Below, piece after piece: positions 1 to 5,813 of a stretch of DNA of 5,813 bases. The stretch's first letter is position 1. Each line of letters starts with the position of its first letter. The stretch comes from an uncultured Burkholderiales bacterium. Its GTDB lineage: Bacteria; Pseudomonadota; Gammaproteobacteria; Burkholderiales; Burkholderiaceae_D. Both the position numbers and the translations under genes were made by a program. Location of the stretch: contig CAIVDH010000174.1 in NCBI GenBank assembly GCA_903904635.1, positions 1 through 5,813 of the forward strand, in the 5' to 3' direction. The notes under the pieces are model-generated. The model was given only the letters and a program-made list of their open reading frames with translations, was not told the origin of the DNA and ran no database searches.

Positions 1-567
1 AAACGCCATGCCATAGCGGCGCACCGCAAAAAAACTATAAAAAATCGCTTTGAATAAACTCATGCGCTGCCATGCGGCCAGTGGTGCGGCATGCCAGAAG
101 GCCATGCAAAAAGGTAGAAATATCAGGCTGGAAAACATCATGGCCATTGGTAATCCGGTGGCCTGAATTTTGTCTTTTTCCGGATCGAGCTGACCAGTCA
201 TTAATTGCCAGAAGGTGCCACCATCAACAATCGAGGAGGCGGCCACAGAGACGATGGCAGCAATCGAATAAAGCACACCTAAGCGCAGCAGCGTACCAAG
301 CGCGGGAGAGCGAAAACCAGTGAGCAAAAGATTGGGGCGTATTTTTTTGCCGGCTTCGATTTGTACGCAGGCCTGCATGAATGCCAGGGAAAAAACCGGT
401 ACCAGTAACAAGGGCAAAATCTGTCCGAGCAGAGGAATAATCGACAGCGAAAATAACAGCAACATGTAGAGCAGAAAAAGCATACTCAATTCGGCTGGTT
501 GTTTGCGGAATAAGGCAAAGCCTTGTCTTATCCATTCGATGCCAGTATTGGCGGGAATTTTTTCCAT
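1..567 (-). CDS. BPSS1780-like integral membrane protein, C-terminus cut by the window edge
   Basis: The minus strand is open from an ATG at 567-565 to base 1, giving 189 codons with no stop, so the 3' end lies outside the window. The product begins MEKIPANTGIEWIRQGFALF. Hydrophobic stretches near residues 28-46, 48-68, 92-113 and 139-159 suggest at least four membrane helices, with a polar loop around 115-138. The amphipathic W-x-R-Q-G-x-x-L-F start and the later F-W-H-A-A-P-L-A-A-W segment (157-166) resemble the uncharacterised BPSS1780 membrane protein family of Burkholderiales, as I recall it. Its biochemical role is unknown. The start lies two bases after the thrB stop. A GGAGG at 585-581 inside thrB, 13 bases upstream, is a somewhat distant ribosome-binding site, so translational coupling to thrB is likely. 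The reading frame is certain; the family name rests on recognition only. Confidence 0.85.
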   Translation of the reverse strand, partial: MEKIPANTGIEWIRQGFALFRKQPAELSMLFLLYMLLLFSLSIIPLLGQILPLLLVPVFSLAFMQACVQIEAGKKIRPNLLLTGFRSPALGTLLRLGVLYSIAAIVSVAASSIVDGGTFWQLMTGQLDPEKDKIQATGLPMAMMFSSLIFLPFCMAFWHAAPLAAWQRMSLFKAIFYSFFAVRRYGMAF

Positions 568-569
568 AA

Positions 570-1526
570 TCAGGGTAGAGCCTCCACTGCATGATCAATA
601 CGATGACGCAGTATGCGTTCAAAATGTGTCGGATCATGTGGTACCAGCATTTCAGCCTCGCGCGGCAAATAAAAATCATATAGCCGAGAAAGCCAGAAAC
701 GCAAAGCGGCTGCGCGTAGCATCACGGGCCATGCAACTTGTTCTGCCGGCGTAAATGCCCTAACTGCATGATAGGCCGCCAGCATAGCGCGCACGCGCGC
801 AGCATCAGTTGCGCCGGTATGGAGATCTATACACCAGTCATTGACGGTGACGGCGACATCAAACAACCAGGTGTCGCAACCGGCAAAATAAAAATCAAAA
901 AACCCTGTCAGTCGTTCGCCATCGAACATCACATTGTTGCGAAATAAATCAGCGTGTATTGGTCCGTTCGGCAGAGCATGATAAACATCGGATGCTGCAT
1001 AAGCTTGCTGGAAATGTACCTCGGCACGTAGCAGATCTTGTTTTGCGGCCGGTATGAATGGCAAAACCGTAGGCGTGGTTTCATTCCACCATGCCAAACC
1101 GCGCAGGTTAGGCTGATACAGCGGATAGTCTTTTGCTGCACCATGCATTTTGGCCAGCATGGCACCGACTTCGGCACAATGCTGCGGCCCCGGATCGGGT
1201 TGCCAGTCACCATTAAGGCGGGTGACGATGGAAGCGGGTTTGCCGTGTAGCGGATTAATGATTTCGCCGCGATTGCTGGCGATAGGTGCGGGCACCAATA
1301 CATCGCGCTCTGCCAGGTGACGCATCAGGTGCAAATAAAAAGGCAGTTGTTCGAAAGAGAGTTTTTCGAAAATCGTCAGTACATATTCACCCTGATCGGT
1401 GCTGAGGAAAAAATTACTGTTTTCTATACCGGAGGCGATGCCTTTTAATGCATGCACTTTACCGATAGGGAACTGCGCCGCCCAAGGGGTAAGTTCTTCA
1501 ATCGTGACGGGTGTAAAAACTGCCAT
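570..1526 (-). CDS. thrB: Homoserine kinase (APH/choline-kinase fold type)
   Basis: This cytoplasmic enzyme phosphorylates L-homoserine with ATP to O-phospho-L-homoserine, the step before threonine synthase. The 318-residue product belongs to the alternative ThrB type with an aminoglycoside-phosphotransferase fold, not the GHMP kinase type of E. coli. Visible marks are the nucleotide-binding N-lobe with G-I-E-N-S-N-F-F (33-40) and Y-V-L-T-I-F-E (48-54), the catalytic loop H191-x-D193-x-x-x-x-N198, and the metal-binding D211-F-Y following it. Length is normal for the family (about 315-330). The ATG at 1526-1524 is the furthest upstream start, because an in-frame TGA lies nine codons before it. 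No Shine-Dalgarno sequence precedes it; a T-rich tandem repeat (as read on the minus strand) occupies that place. The membrane-protein gene follows after two bases. A likely terminator lies 30-54 bases upstream of the start, so supply of its transcript is unclear. Confidence 0.95.
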   Translation of the reverse strand: MAVFTPVTIEELTPWAAQFPIGKVHALKGIASGIENSNFFLSTDQGEYVLTIFEKLSFEQLPFYLHLMRHLAERDVLVPAPIASNRGEIINPLHGKPASIVTRLNGDWQPDPGPQHCAEVGAMLAKMHGAAKDYPLYQPNLRGLAWWNETTPTVLPFIPAAKQDLLRAEVHFQQAYAASDVYHALPNGPIHADLFRNNVMFDGERLTGFFDFYFAGCDTWLFDVAVTVNDWCIDLHTGATDAARVRAMLAAYHAVRAFTPAEQVAWPVMLRAAALRFWLSRLYDFYLPREAEMLVPHDPTHFERILRHRIDHAVEALP

Positions 1527-1532
1527 AGGAAC

Positions 1533-1552
1533 AAAACGAATGAAAACGAATG
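1533..1552. repeat. Two tandem copies of a 10-mer just upstream of thrB
   Basis: AAAACGAATG occurs twice back to back at 1533-1542 and 1543-1552. On the minus strand it reads as two CATTCGTTTT units ending six bases before the thrB ATG, where a ribosome-binding site would normally sit. It is exact, but short and A/T-rich, so it may be chance slippage or an unusual translation leader. Confidence 0.7.
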
Positions 1553-1555
1553 ATC

Positions 1556-1580
1556 AAAAAAATAAAACCAGCGCTGCTGG
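1556..1580 (-). terminator. Likely intrinsic terminator after the DUF2782 gene, ahead of thrB
   Basis: Read on the minus strand, CCAGC-AGC-GCTGG (1580-1568) forms a five-pair stem, almost all G-C, with a three-base loop. It is followed directly by a T tract, TTTTATTTTTTT (1567-1556). The orientation suits termination of transcripts coming from the DUF2782 gene, whose stop lies 32 bases upstream. The stem is short, so termination may be partial. Because thrB begins only 29 bases beyond the T tract, readthrough would be needed for thrB to share the upstream transcript. Confidence 0.55.
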
Positions 1581-1612
1581 GTGGCTAGGCATGACAAAAA
1601 CAGTATGACAAA

Positions 1613-1981
1613 TTAACGCTGCAAGGAAGGCGGTGGTAATGCGTTATTAGTGGTATTTTTTTTGGATTTGAATTCAAAAATTTGCCATTGTGCTGCGCGC
1701 CCTCCGGACTGCAAATTTGAAAATTGTTCGCTAGGTGTGACGTAGTAAGTATTGTCACCGCGCTTGACGCGCACGGAGGTTACTGCATTTTGTTCGCGTA
1801 TCTGGGTAATTTCTTGCGTGGGAGCGGGCGTATTTATGGCGGGTATGTCGGCTTCAGGTAATGGCTGCAAATTATCTGGCTTGCTGCCGGCAAACGCATT
1901 ACTTGTCAAAAAAGTCAGTGCCAGTATGAGCCCTGAGCCTGCCACTGTGGCGCATGAGAAAGCAGATGCAGTCGGTTTCAT
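1613..1981 (-). CDS. Small exported DUF2782-type protein of unknown function
   Basis: The 122-residue product has a signal-peptide-like N-terminus. A single lysine is followed by a hydrophobic core at about 11-25 and an A-F-A motif ending at residue 31, which gives a plausible signal peptidase I site before G32. The mature part of about 91 residues is proline-rich at first. It then carries I-T-Q-I-R-E (58-63) and V-R-V-K-R-G-D-N-T-Y-Y-V (70-81), the stretch I associate with DUF2782, a family of small periplasmic proteins found in betaproteobacteria and gammaproteobacteria. No catalytic residues or lipobox are evident, so a soluble periplasmic protein is inferred. The gene sits between the LOG gene, 104 bases upstream, and thrB, and ends just before the probable terminator. 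The start codon is preceded by a weak GGGA. The function is unknown, and I would not guess one from the neighbours. Confidence 0.85.
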   Translation of the reverse strand: MKPTASAFSCATVAGSGLILALTFLTSNAFAGSKPDNLQPLPEADIPAINTPAPTQEITQIREQNAVTSVRVKRGDNTYYVTPSEQFSNLQSGGRAAQWQIFEFKSKKNTTNNALPPPSLQR

Positions 1982-1999
1982 TTCAGGGTTCCCATAAGG

Positions 2000-2034
2000 A
2001 TGGGCGCATCAGCAACTGCGCAATATGAGCCCAT
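2000..2034. other. Weak inverted repeat in the gap between the LOG and DUF2782 genes
   Basis: ATGGGC (2000-2005) pairs with GCCCAT (2029-2034), and an overlapping alternative, GCGCA (2004-2008) with TGCGC (2017-2021), lies inside it. On the minus strand this would be a hairpin in the untranslated leader of the DUF2782 gene, ending 18 bases before its ATG. No strong T tract follows on either strand, so I do not call it a terminator. It could be leader structure or chance. The rest of the gap (1982-2085) shows nothing else I can support. Confidence 0.3.
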
Positions 2035-2085
2035 TTTAACAAAACAGGCTGCCGTATCCATCCCCATATCTTCCGATTGGTGTAC

Positions 2086-2823
2086 TTATAAAAAAGAATG
2101 CATCGGTGACTCAGCTTCGGTGGGATTGATGTCGCGGGCTTCATAAAATGCAAAAATTGCATCAACAATATTGGCCGGCTCATCAATCAGCTGCACCAGA
2201 TCCAGATCTTCCAATGTAATCATGCCCTTGCCTACGAGCTGTTCGCGGAACCATTGCAGCAAGCCATGCCAGAAGTCTGTGCCGACCAAAATCACGGGAA
2301 TACGCTTGGATTTGCCGGTTTGAATTAGTGCCAGCACTTCGAAGAGTTCATCCAAAGTCCCAAAGCCGCCAGGCAAAACGACATAGGCATCAGCATATTT
2401 GACGAATGCGACTTTACGCGCAAAAAAATGTCGGAATGACAGCGAAATATTTTGCCAGGCATTGCTGACCTGTTCTCTGGGTAGTTCAATATTGAGGCCC
2501 ACCGATGGTGATTTACCCTCGAATGCGCCTTTGTTGGCGGCTTCCATAATGCCGGGCCCGCCACCAGAAATCACCGCAAAACCCGCATCAGAGAGGCGCC
2601 GCGCAATGTCAGCTGCAATTGCATAGTGCGGGTCATCCGTGGTGATGCGCGCAGAGCCAAACATGGAAACAGCCGGCTTTAGCTCGGAGAGACGTTCGGC
2701 GGCATCAATAAACTCTGCCATAATCGTGAACATCTGCCATGACTCGCTCGCCTTACGAGAAGTGGCGCGCTCAATGTTTGCCAATTGCCGCAGTCGCGGC
2801 ACATTTTTTCTGTCACTTTCCAT
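2086..2823 (-). CDS. LOG-family (TIGR00730 type) nucleotide 5'-monophosphate phosphoribohydrolase
   Basis: Members of this Rossmann-fold family cleave the N-glycosidic bond of nucleoside 5'-monophosphates, releasing free base and ribose 5-phosphate. They are often labelled cytokinin-activating LOG or lysine-decarboxylase-like, the latter being a historical misannotation. The 245-residue product shows the two signature loops: G-G-G-P-G-I-M-E-A (87-95), and P-G-G-F-G-T-L-D-E (151-159) with the expected catalytic Glu159. Arg136 in F-A-R-K lies 23 residues before it, as in characterised LOG enzymes. The E-S-W-Q-M-F-x-I-M-A-E-F block (27-38) belongs to the long betaproteobacterial form and supports a start upstream of Met31. 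The ATG at 2823-2821 abuts the polA ATG. A GTG at codon 8 (2802) is an alternative, and no clear Shine-Dalgarno decides between them. The preferred base and physiological role cannot be read from sequence; nucleotide salvage or turnover is the likely setting. Confidence 0.92.
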   Translation of the reverse strand: MESDRKNVPRLRQLANIERATSRKASESWQMFTIMAEFIDAAERLSELKPAVSMFGSARITTDDPHYAIAADIARRLSDAGFAVISGGGPGIMEAANKGAFEGKSPSVGLNIELPREQVSNAWQNISLSFRHFFARKVAFVKYADAYVVLPGGFGTLDELFEVLALIQTGKSKRIPVILVGTDFWHGLLQWFREQLVGKGMITLEDLDLVQLIDEPANIVDAIFAFYEARDINPTEAESPMHSFL

Positions 2824-5568
2824 ATGAATAAAACCCTGTTACTGGTGGATGGATCTAGCTATTTGTACCGAGCCTTTCATGCGATGCCTGATTTGCGCAA
2901 TGCTGAAGGCGCGCCCACAGGTGCCATCTACGGCATGATCAACATGCTGCGTCGCCTGCGACAAGACTTTCCTGCAGCATACATTGCTTGTGTTTTCGAT
3001 GCAAAAGGGAAAACCTTTCGCGATGATCTTTACGCTGATTACAAAGCCACTCGCGCCTCCATGCCGGAAGACCTAGTCAAGCAGATAGAGCCCATACACG
3101 AAGCAGTGCGCGCCATGGGCTGGCCGATACTGATGGTGGATGGGGTAGAGGCGGATGATGTGATCGGCACGCTCTCTGTCGAGGCTACAGCAGCAGGATT
3201 TTCTACCGTGATCTCGACAGGTGATAAAGATCTGGCGCAGCTGGTCAATGACAAGGTCATGCTGATTAACACCATGAGCAATGAAAGGCTAGACCGCGAG
3301 GGTGTGATTGCAAAATTTGGTGTGCCTCCCGAGCGTATCGTTGATTACCTCACGCTGGTGGGTGACACGGTCGACAATGTGCCCGGCGTTGAAAAGGTCG
3401 GACCAAAAACAGCGGTTAAATGGCTCACGCAATATGACTCACTCGATGGCGTAATTAGTCATGCAAAAGATATAGGTGGTGTGGTCGGAGAAAATTTGCG
3501 GCGTGCGCTGGACTGGTTGCCACAAGCGCGGGTATTGGTAACGGTGAAGTGCGATTGCGATCTGGCCATCCATATGGAATCTATCGCAGATACCTTAAGC
3601 CAGCGTCCGGAAGACAAAGACGCTTTGCGTGAATTTTTTAGCCGCATGGGTTTTCGTACGTGGTTACGCGAAGTCACGGCACAAACTACAGACAGCACGG
3701 AAGTATCTGCAGCGCCTGTCGGTGAACCACAAGGCGCATTGTTTGCGGCTGACCCGCCTGTAAAAACCCATTATGAGATGGTGCAAACTGAAACAGAGCT
3801 TGATAAATGGCTGGCCATTATTGATGCCGCCGAACTCACTGCAGTTGATACGGAAACCACTTCACTCGATCCTATGCAGGCGCAGTTGGTGGGCATTTCA
3901 CTTTGCGCGGAGCCCGGGATTGCTGCCTACATACCGGTGGCGCATAACTATCCCGGAGCGCCTGAGCAACTCAGTCGTGATCTGGTACTGGCTAAACTTA
4001 AACCCTGGTTGGAAAATCCGCTCAAGCCGAAAGTAGGCCAGCATCTGAAATACGATAGCCATATTTTTGCCAATCAGCACATTACGCTTTTGGGCATCGT
4101 GCACGATACGCTGCTTGAATCGTATGTGCTGGAGTCGCATAAAAGCCATGACATGGATAGTCTGGCGCTGCGCTGGCTAGACAGAAAAACCATCAGCTAT
4201 CAGGAAGTATGTGGCAAGGGCGCGTCCCAAATCGGTTTTGATGAAGTCAGTTTAGAGCGCGCAACCGAATATGCCGCAGAAGACGCTGACATTACGCTGC
4301 AATTGCATCGCGCGATGTGGCCGCGCCTGACGGCCAACGATAAGCTGCGTTTTATCTATGAACAAATAGAGCTGCCTACATCAAGAGTGCTGCAGCAGGT
4401 GGAGCGTAATGGTGTGTTAATTGACAGCGGGCTGCTGGCCAAACAATCGGCTGAATTAGGTCAGCGCATGCTGGATATTGAAACGCAGGCGCATGAACTC
4501 GCAGGCCAGCCTTTCAATCTGAATTCTCCCAAACAGATAGGCGAGATTTTTTTCGAAAAATTAAAACTGCCCGTTGTGAAAAAAACACCGGGCGGCACAC
4601 CTTCAACCGATGAAGAAGTGCTGCAAAAGCTGGCTGAAGATTATCCATTGCCTAAGGTGCTGCTGGATTACCGCAGTCTCTCCAAACTGAAATCAACTTA
4701 CACGGATAAATTGCCGCGCATGGTGAATGCAGATACGGGGCGCGTGCATACTAATTATGGACAAGCCATTGCGGTGACGGGCAGACTGTCTTCGAACGAA
4801 CCCAATCTGCAAAATATTCCTATTCGTACCGCGGAAGGACGACGTATACGTGAAGCGTTTATTGCGCCGCCGGGCAGCGTGATTGTCTCTGCTGATTATT
4901 CGCAAATTGAGCTGCGCATCATGGCGCATCTGTCAGGGGACGCACATATGCTGCGTGCTTTTGCAGCGGGTGAAGATATACATCGTGCTACCGCTGCAGA
5001 GATATTTGGCGTGGCCTTGCCGGAAGTGACCAATGAACAGCGCCGCTATGCAAAAGTCATTAATTTTGGCTTGATGTATGGCATGAGCGCATTTGGCCTT
5101 GCCGGTAATCTTGGTATAGAACGCGCAGCAGCGCAGATGTATATGGAAAAATACTTCATCCGTTTTTCAGGTGTGAAGCAATTCATGGACGATGTGCGTC
5201 AACAGGCAAAATCGCAGGGCTATGTTGAAACCGTGTTTGGCCGTCGTTTGTGGCTGCCTGAAATAAATTCACCCAACGGTCCACGTCGTCAGGGTGCGGA
5301 GCGGGCAGCGATTAATGCGCCCATGCAGGGCACTGCGGCTGATCTGATTAAGCTGGCAATGGTTGCAGTACAAAACTGGCTGACTGAAACCAAGTTAGCG
5401 ACGCTAATGGTGATGCAGGTACATGATGAATTAGTGCTGGAAGTGCCGGAAGGTGAATTGGCATTAGTGCGCGAGCATCTGCCGCGTCTGATGGCGGGTG
5501 TGGCGCAATTGCAGGTGCCGCTGTTGGCGGAAGTTGGCGTAGGCCCCAACTGGGATCAGGCACATTAA
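2824..5568 (+). CDS. polA: DNA polymerase I, full length with both nuclease domains
   Basis: PolA removes RNA primers and fills gaps in Okazaki-fragment maturation and excision repair. The 914 residues hold three domains. The 5'-3' flap nuclease (1 to about 290) has its acidic set at D9, D59, E109, D111, D112, D134, D136, D181 and D184. The 3'-5' proofreading domain (about 315-505) is intact, with D342/E344 in D-T-E-T, D411 in L-K-Y-D, and Y483/D487. The polymerase domain (about 510-914) has motif A D691-Y-S-Q-I-E696, O-helix R740, K744, F748 and Y752, and motif C H867-D868-E869. Phe748 is the dNTP-typical residue at that site. Spacing matches E. coli PolA (928 residues) with a constant offset of 14 in the polymerase motifs. 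The ATG at 2824 fits the family start just before L-L-L-V-D-G-S-S-Y-L-Y-R. An in-frame TTG at 2785 would add 13 unconserved residues and is less likely. No Shine-Dalgarno is visible before 2824. Confidence 0.98.
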   Translation: MNKTLLLVDGSSYLYRAFHAMPDLRNAEGAPTGAIYGMINMLRRLRQDFPAAYIACVFDAKGKTFRDDLYADYKATRASMPEDLVKQIEPIHEAVRAMGWPILMVDGVEADDVIGTLSVEATAAGFSTVISTGDKDLAQLVNDKVMLINTMSNERLDREGVIAKFGVPPERIVDYLTLVGDTVDNVPGVEKVGPKTAVKWLTQYDSLDGVISHAKDIGGVVGENLRRALDWLPQARVLVTVKCDCDLAIHMESIADTLSQRPEDKDALREFFSRMGFRTWLREVTAQTTDSTEVSAAPVGEPQGALFAADPPVKTHYEMVQTETELDKWLAIIDAAELTAVDTETTSLDPMQAQLVGISLCAEPGIAAYIPVAHNYPGAPEQLSRDLVLAKLKPWLENPLKPKVGQHLKYDSHIFANQHITLLGIVHDTLLESYVLESHKSHDMDSLALRWLDRKTISYQEVCGKGASQIGFDEVSLERATEYAAEDADITLQLHRAMWPRLTANDKLRFIYEQIELPTSRVLQQVERNGVLIDSGLLAKQSAELGQRMLDIETQAHELAGQPFNLNSPKQIGEIFFEKLKLPVVKKTPGGTPSTDEEVLQKLAEDYPLPKVLLDYRSLSKLKSTYTDKLPRMVNADTGRVHTNYGQAIAVTGRLSSNEPNLQNIPIRTAEGRRIREAFIAPPGSVIVSADYSQIELRIMAHLSGDAHMLRAFAAGEDIHRATAAEIFGVALPEVTNEQRRYAKVINFGLMYGMSAFGLAGNLGIERAAAQMYMEKYFIRFSGVKQFMDDVRQQAKSQGYVETVFGRRLWLPEINSPNGPRRQGAERAAINAPMQGTAADLIKLAMVAVQNWLTETKLATLMVMQVHDELVLEVPEGELALVREHLPRLMAGVAQLQVPLLAEVGVGPNWDQAH

Positions 5569-5670
5569 GAACCACTCTCGCTAGGCCGCTGGCGGCGTTG
5601 GCAGCGCCTTGCCGTACGTAAGTACTGTCTGCGGCGCTGCCGCCTTGCCCCGACCTAGCGAGAGTGGTTC
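5569..5670. repeat. 102-bp composite palindrome immediately after polA
   Basis: A perfect 17-bp inverted repeat bounds the element: 5569-5585 (starts GAACCACTCTCG) is the reverse complement of 5654-5670 (ends AGAGTGGTTC). Inside it, GGCAGCGCC (5600-5608) pairs with GGCGCTGCC (5633-5641). At the apex GTAC (5614-5617) and GTAC (5622-5625) flank GTAA, which in RNA would be a GNRA-type tetraloop. Further GGC/GCC segments can extend the stem with bulges. The element begins on the base after the polA stop codon and is more G+C-rich than its surroundings. No T tract follows on either strand, so it is not a textbook intrinsic terminator. Its compact, bounded form suggests a dispersed intergenic palindrome (REP- or MITE-like) that may halt transcription or protect the 3' end of polA mRNA. 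That it is dispersed is inference; only one copy is seen here. Confidence 0.85.
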
Positions 5671-5689
5671 AAAATTGAAAGCAGAGAGC

Positions 5690-5813
5690 ATGGACAGACG
5701 CGATTTTTTAGAAACGACAATTGCTGCCAGTTTGGGCGCAACCTTCGCAGCAGCGACATTACCCGTAATGGCTGACTCAGTCATTGTGACCGACTCGGCC
5801 GGACTGCAAGTCG
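5690..5813 (+). CDS. Tat-exported protein, probably dienelactone hydrolase family, C-terminus beyond the window
   Basis: From the ATG at 5690 the frame is open to the window edge (41 codons). The N-terminus, M-D-R-R-D-F-L-E-T-T, carries a twin-arginine motif (R3-R4-x-F6-L7). A hydrophobic alanine-rich region (11-24) follows, and V-M-A ending at residue 28 gives a plausible cleavage site, so a folded protein exported by Tat is expected. The next residues, V-I-V-T-D-S-A-G-L, resemble the mature start of exported dienelactone hydrolase-like (alpha/beta hydrolase) proteins found beside polA in Burkholderiales, as I remember them. The Cys/Asp/His catalytic residues would lie outside the window, so the family call is tentative. 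The usual lysine after F-L is replaced by Glu8. The start is only 19 bases past the palindrome, and the purine-rich AGAGAG (5683-5688) is too close to be a good ribosome-binding site. A TTG at 5675 is an alternative start. Confidence 0.7.
   Translation, partial: MDRRDFLETTIAASLGATFAAATLPVMADSVIVTDSAGLQV

Noticed and set aside
224..679. Minus-strand open frame of 151 codons overlapping thrB and the membrane-protein gene
   Set aside because: It runs in another frame across two well-supported genes on the same strand and its product has no recognisable features.
1591..1612. Two ATGACAAA copies (1591-1598, 1605-1612) giving TTGTCA -35-like boxes for thrB on the minus strand
   Set aside because: No acceptable -10 lies at 16-18 bases from either box, so a promoter call is not justified.
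2778..2807. Possible polA promoter: TTGCCA (2778-2783) and CATTTT (2802-2807), 18-base spacer
   Set aside because: The -10 matches the consensus at only three of six positions and the pair is no better than expected by chance, so it is not listed as a feature.
2785..2823. In-frame TTG that would extend PolA by 13 residues
   Set aside because: The added residues have no resemblance to PolA N-termini, no ribosome-binding site precedes the TTG, and the ATG at 2824 sits where the family normally starts.
5600..5641. Inner palindrome stem as a standard rho-independent terminator for polA
   Set aside because: The stem is strong but is followed by GCCTTGCCCC, not a T tract, so intrinsic termination is not supported by sequence alone.
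5581..5784. Minus-strand open frame of 67 codons across the palindrome and the Tat gene
   Set aside because: It is made largely of palindrome sequence and the reverse of a convincing Tat signal-peptide gene, and has no family resemblance or ribosome-binding site.

Overview
The window looks like ordinary core chromosome of a betaproteobacterium in the order Burkholderiales. Oxalobacteraceae such as Herminiimonas or Janthinobacterium relatives are my best guess. This placement is inferred from protein character (a long-form LOG-family protein, a kinase-fold homoserine kinase, a BPSS1780-type membrane protein) and from gene order remembered from that group; no search was run. There is no sign of a phage, transposon, CRISPR array, rRNA or tRNA.

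Layout. Four genes run leftward from about 2823 to the left edge: a LOG-family nucleotide phosphoribohydrolase (2086-2823), a small exported DUF2782 protein (1613-1981), homoserine kinase thrB (570-1526), and a BPSS1780-like inner-membrane protein cut by the left edge (1-567). Rightward from 2824 is polA, a complete DNA polymerase I of 914 residues with all three catalytic centres intact. A 102-bp composite palindrome (5569-5670) starts on the base after the polA stop codon. It is followed by the first 41 codons of a Tat-exported protein, probably of the dienelactone hydrolase family (5690 to the right edge).

How the parts relate. thrB makes O-phosphohomoserine for threonine synthesis and is probably translated together with the membrane protein, because only two bases separate them. 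A likely intrinsic terminator between the DUF2782 gene and thrB suggests the leftward set is not one simple operon. The LOG gene and polA are divergent, with abutting ATG codons and no intergenic base, so each gene's promoter and ribosome-binding region must lie in or over the other's coding sequence unless the LOG start is further in. I do not see a coherent undescribed system. The items most worth checking are the palindrome after polA, the zero-base divergent start, and the terminator and leader in front of thrB.
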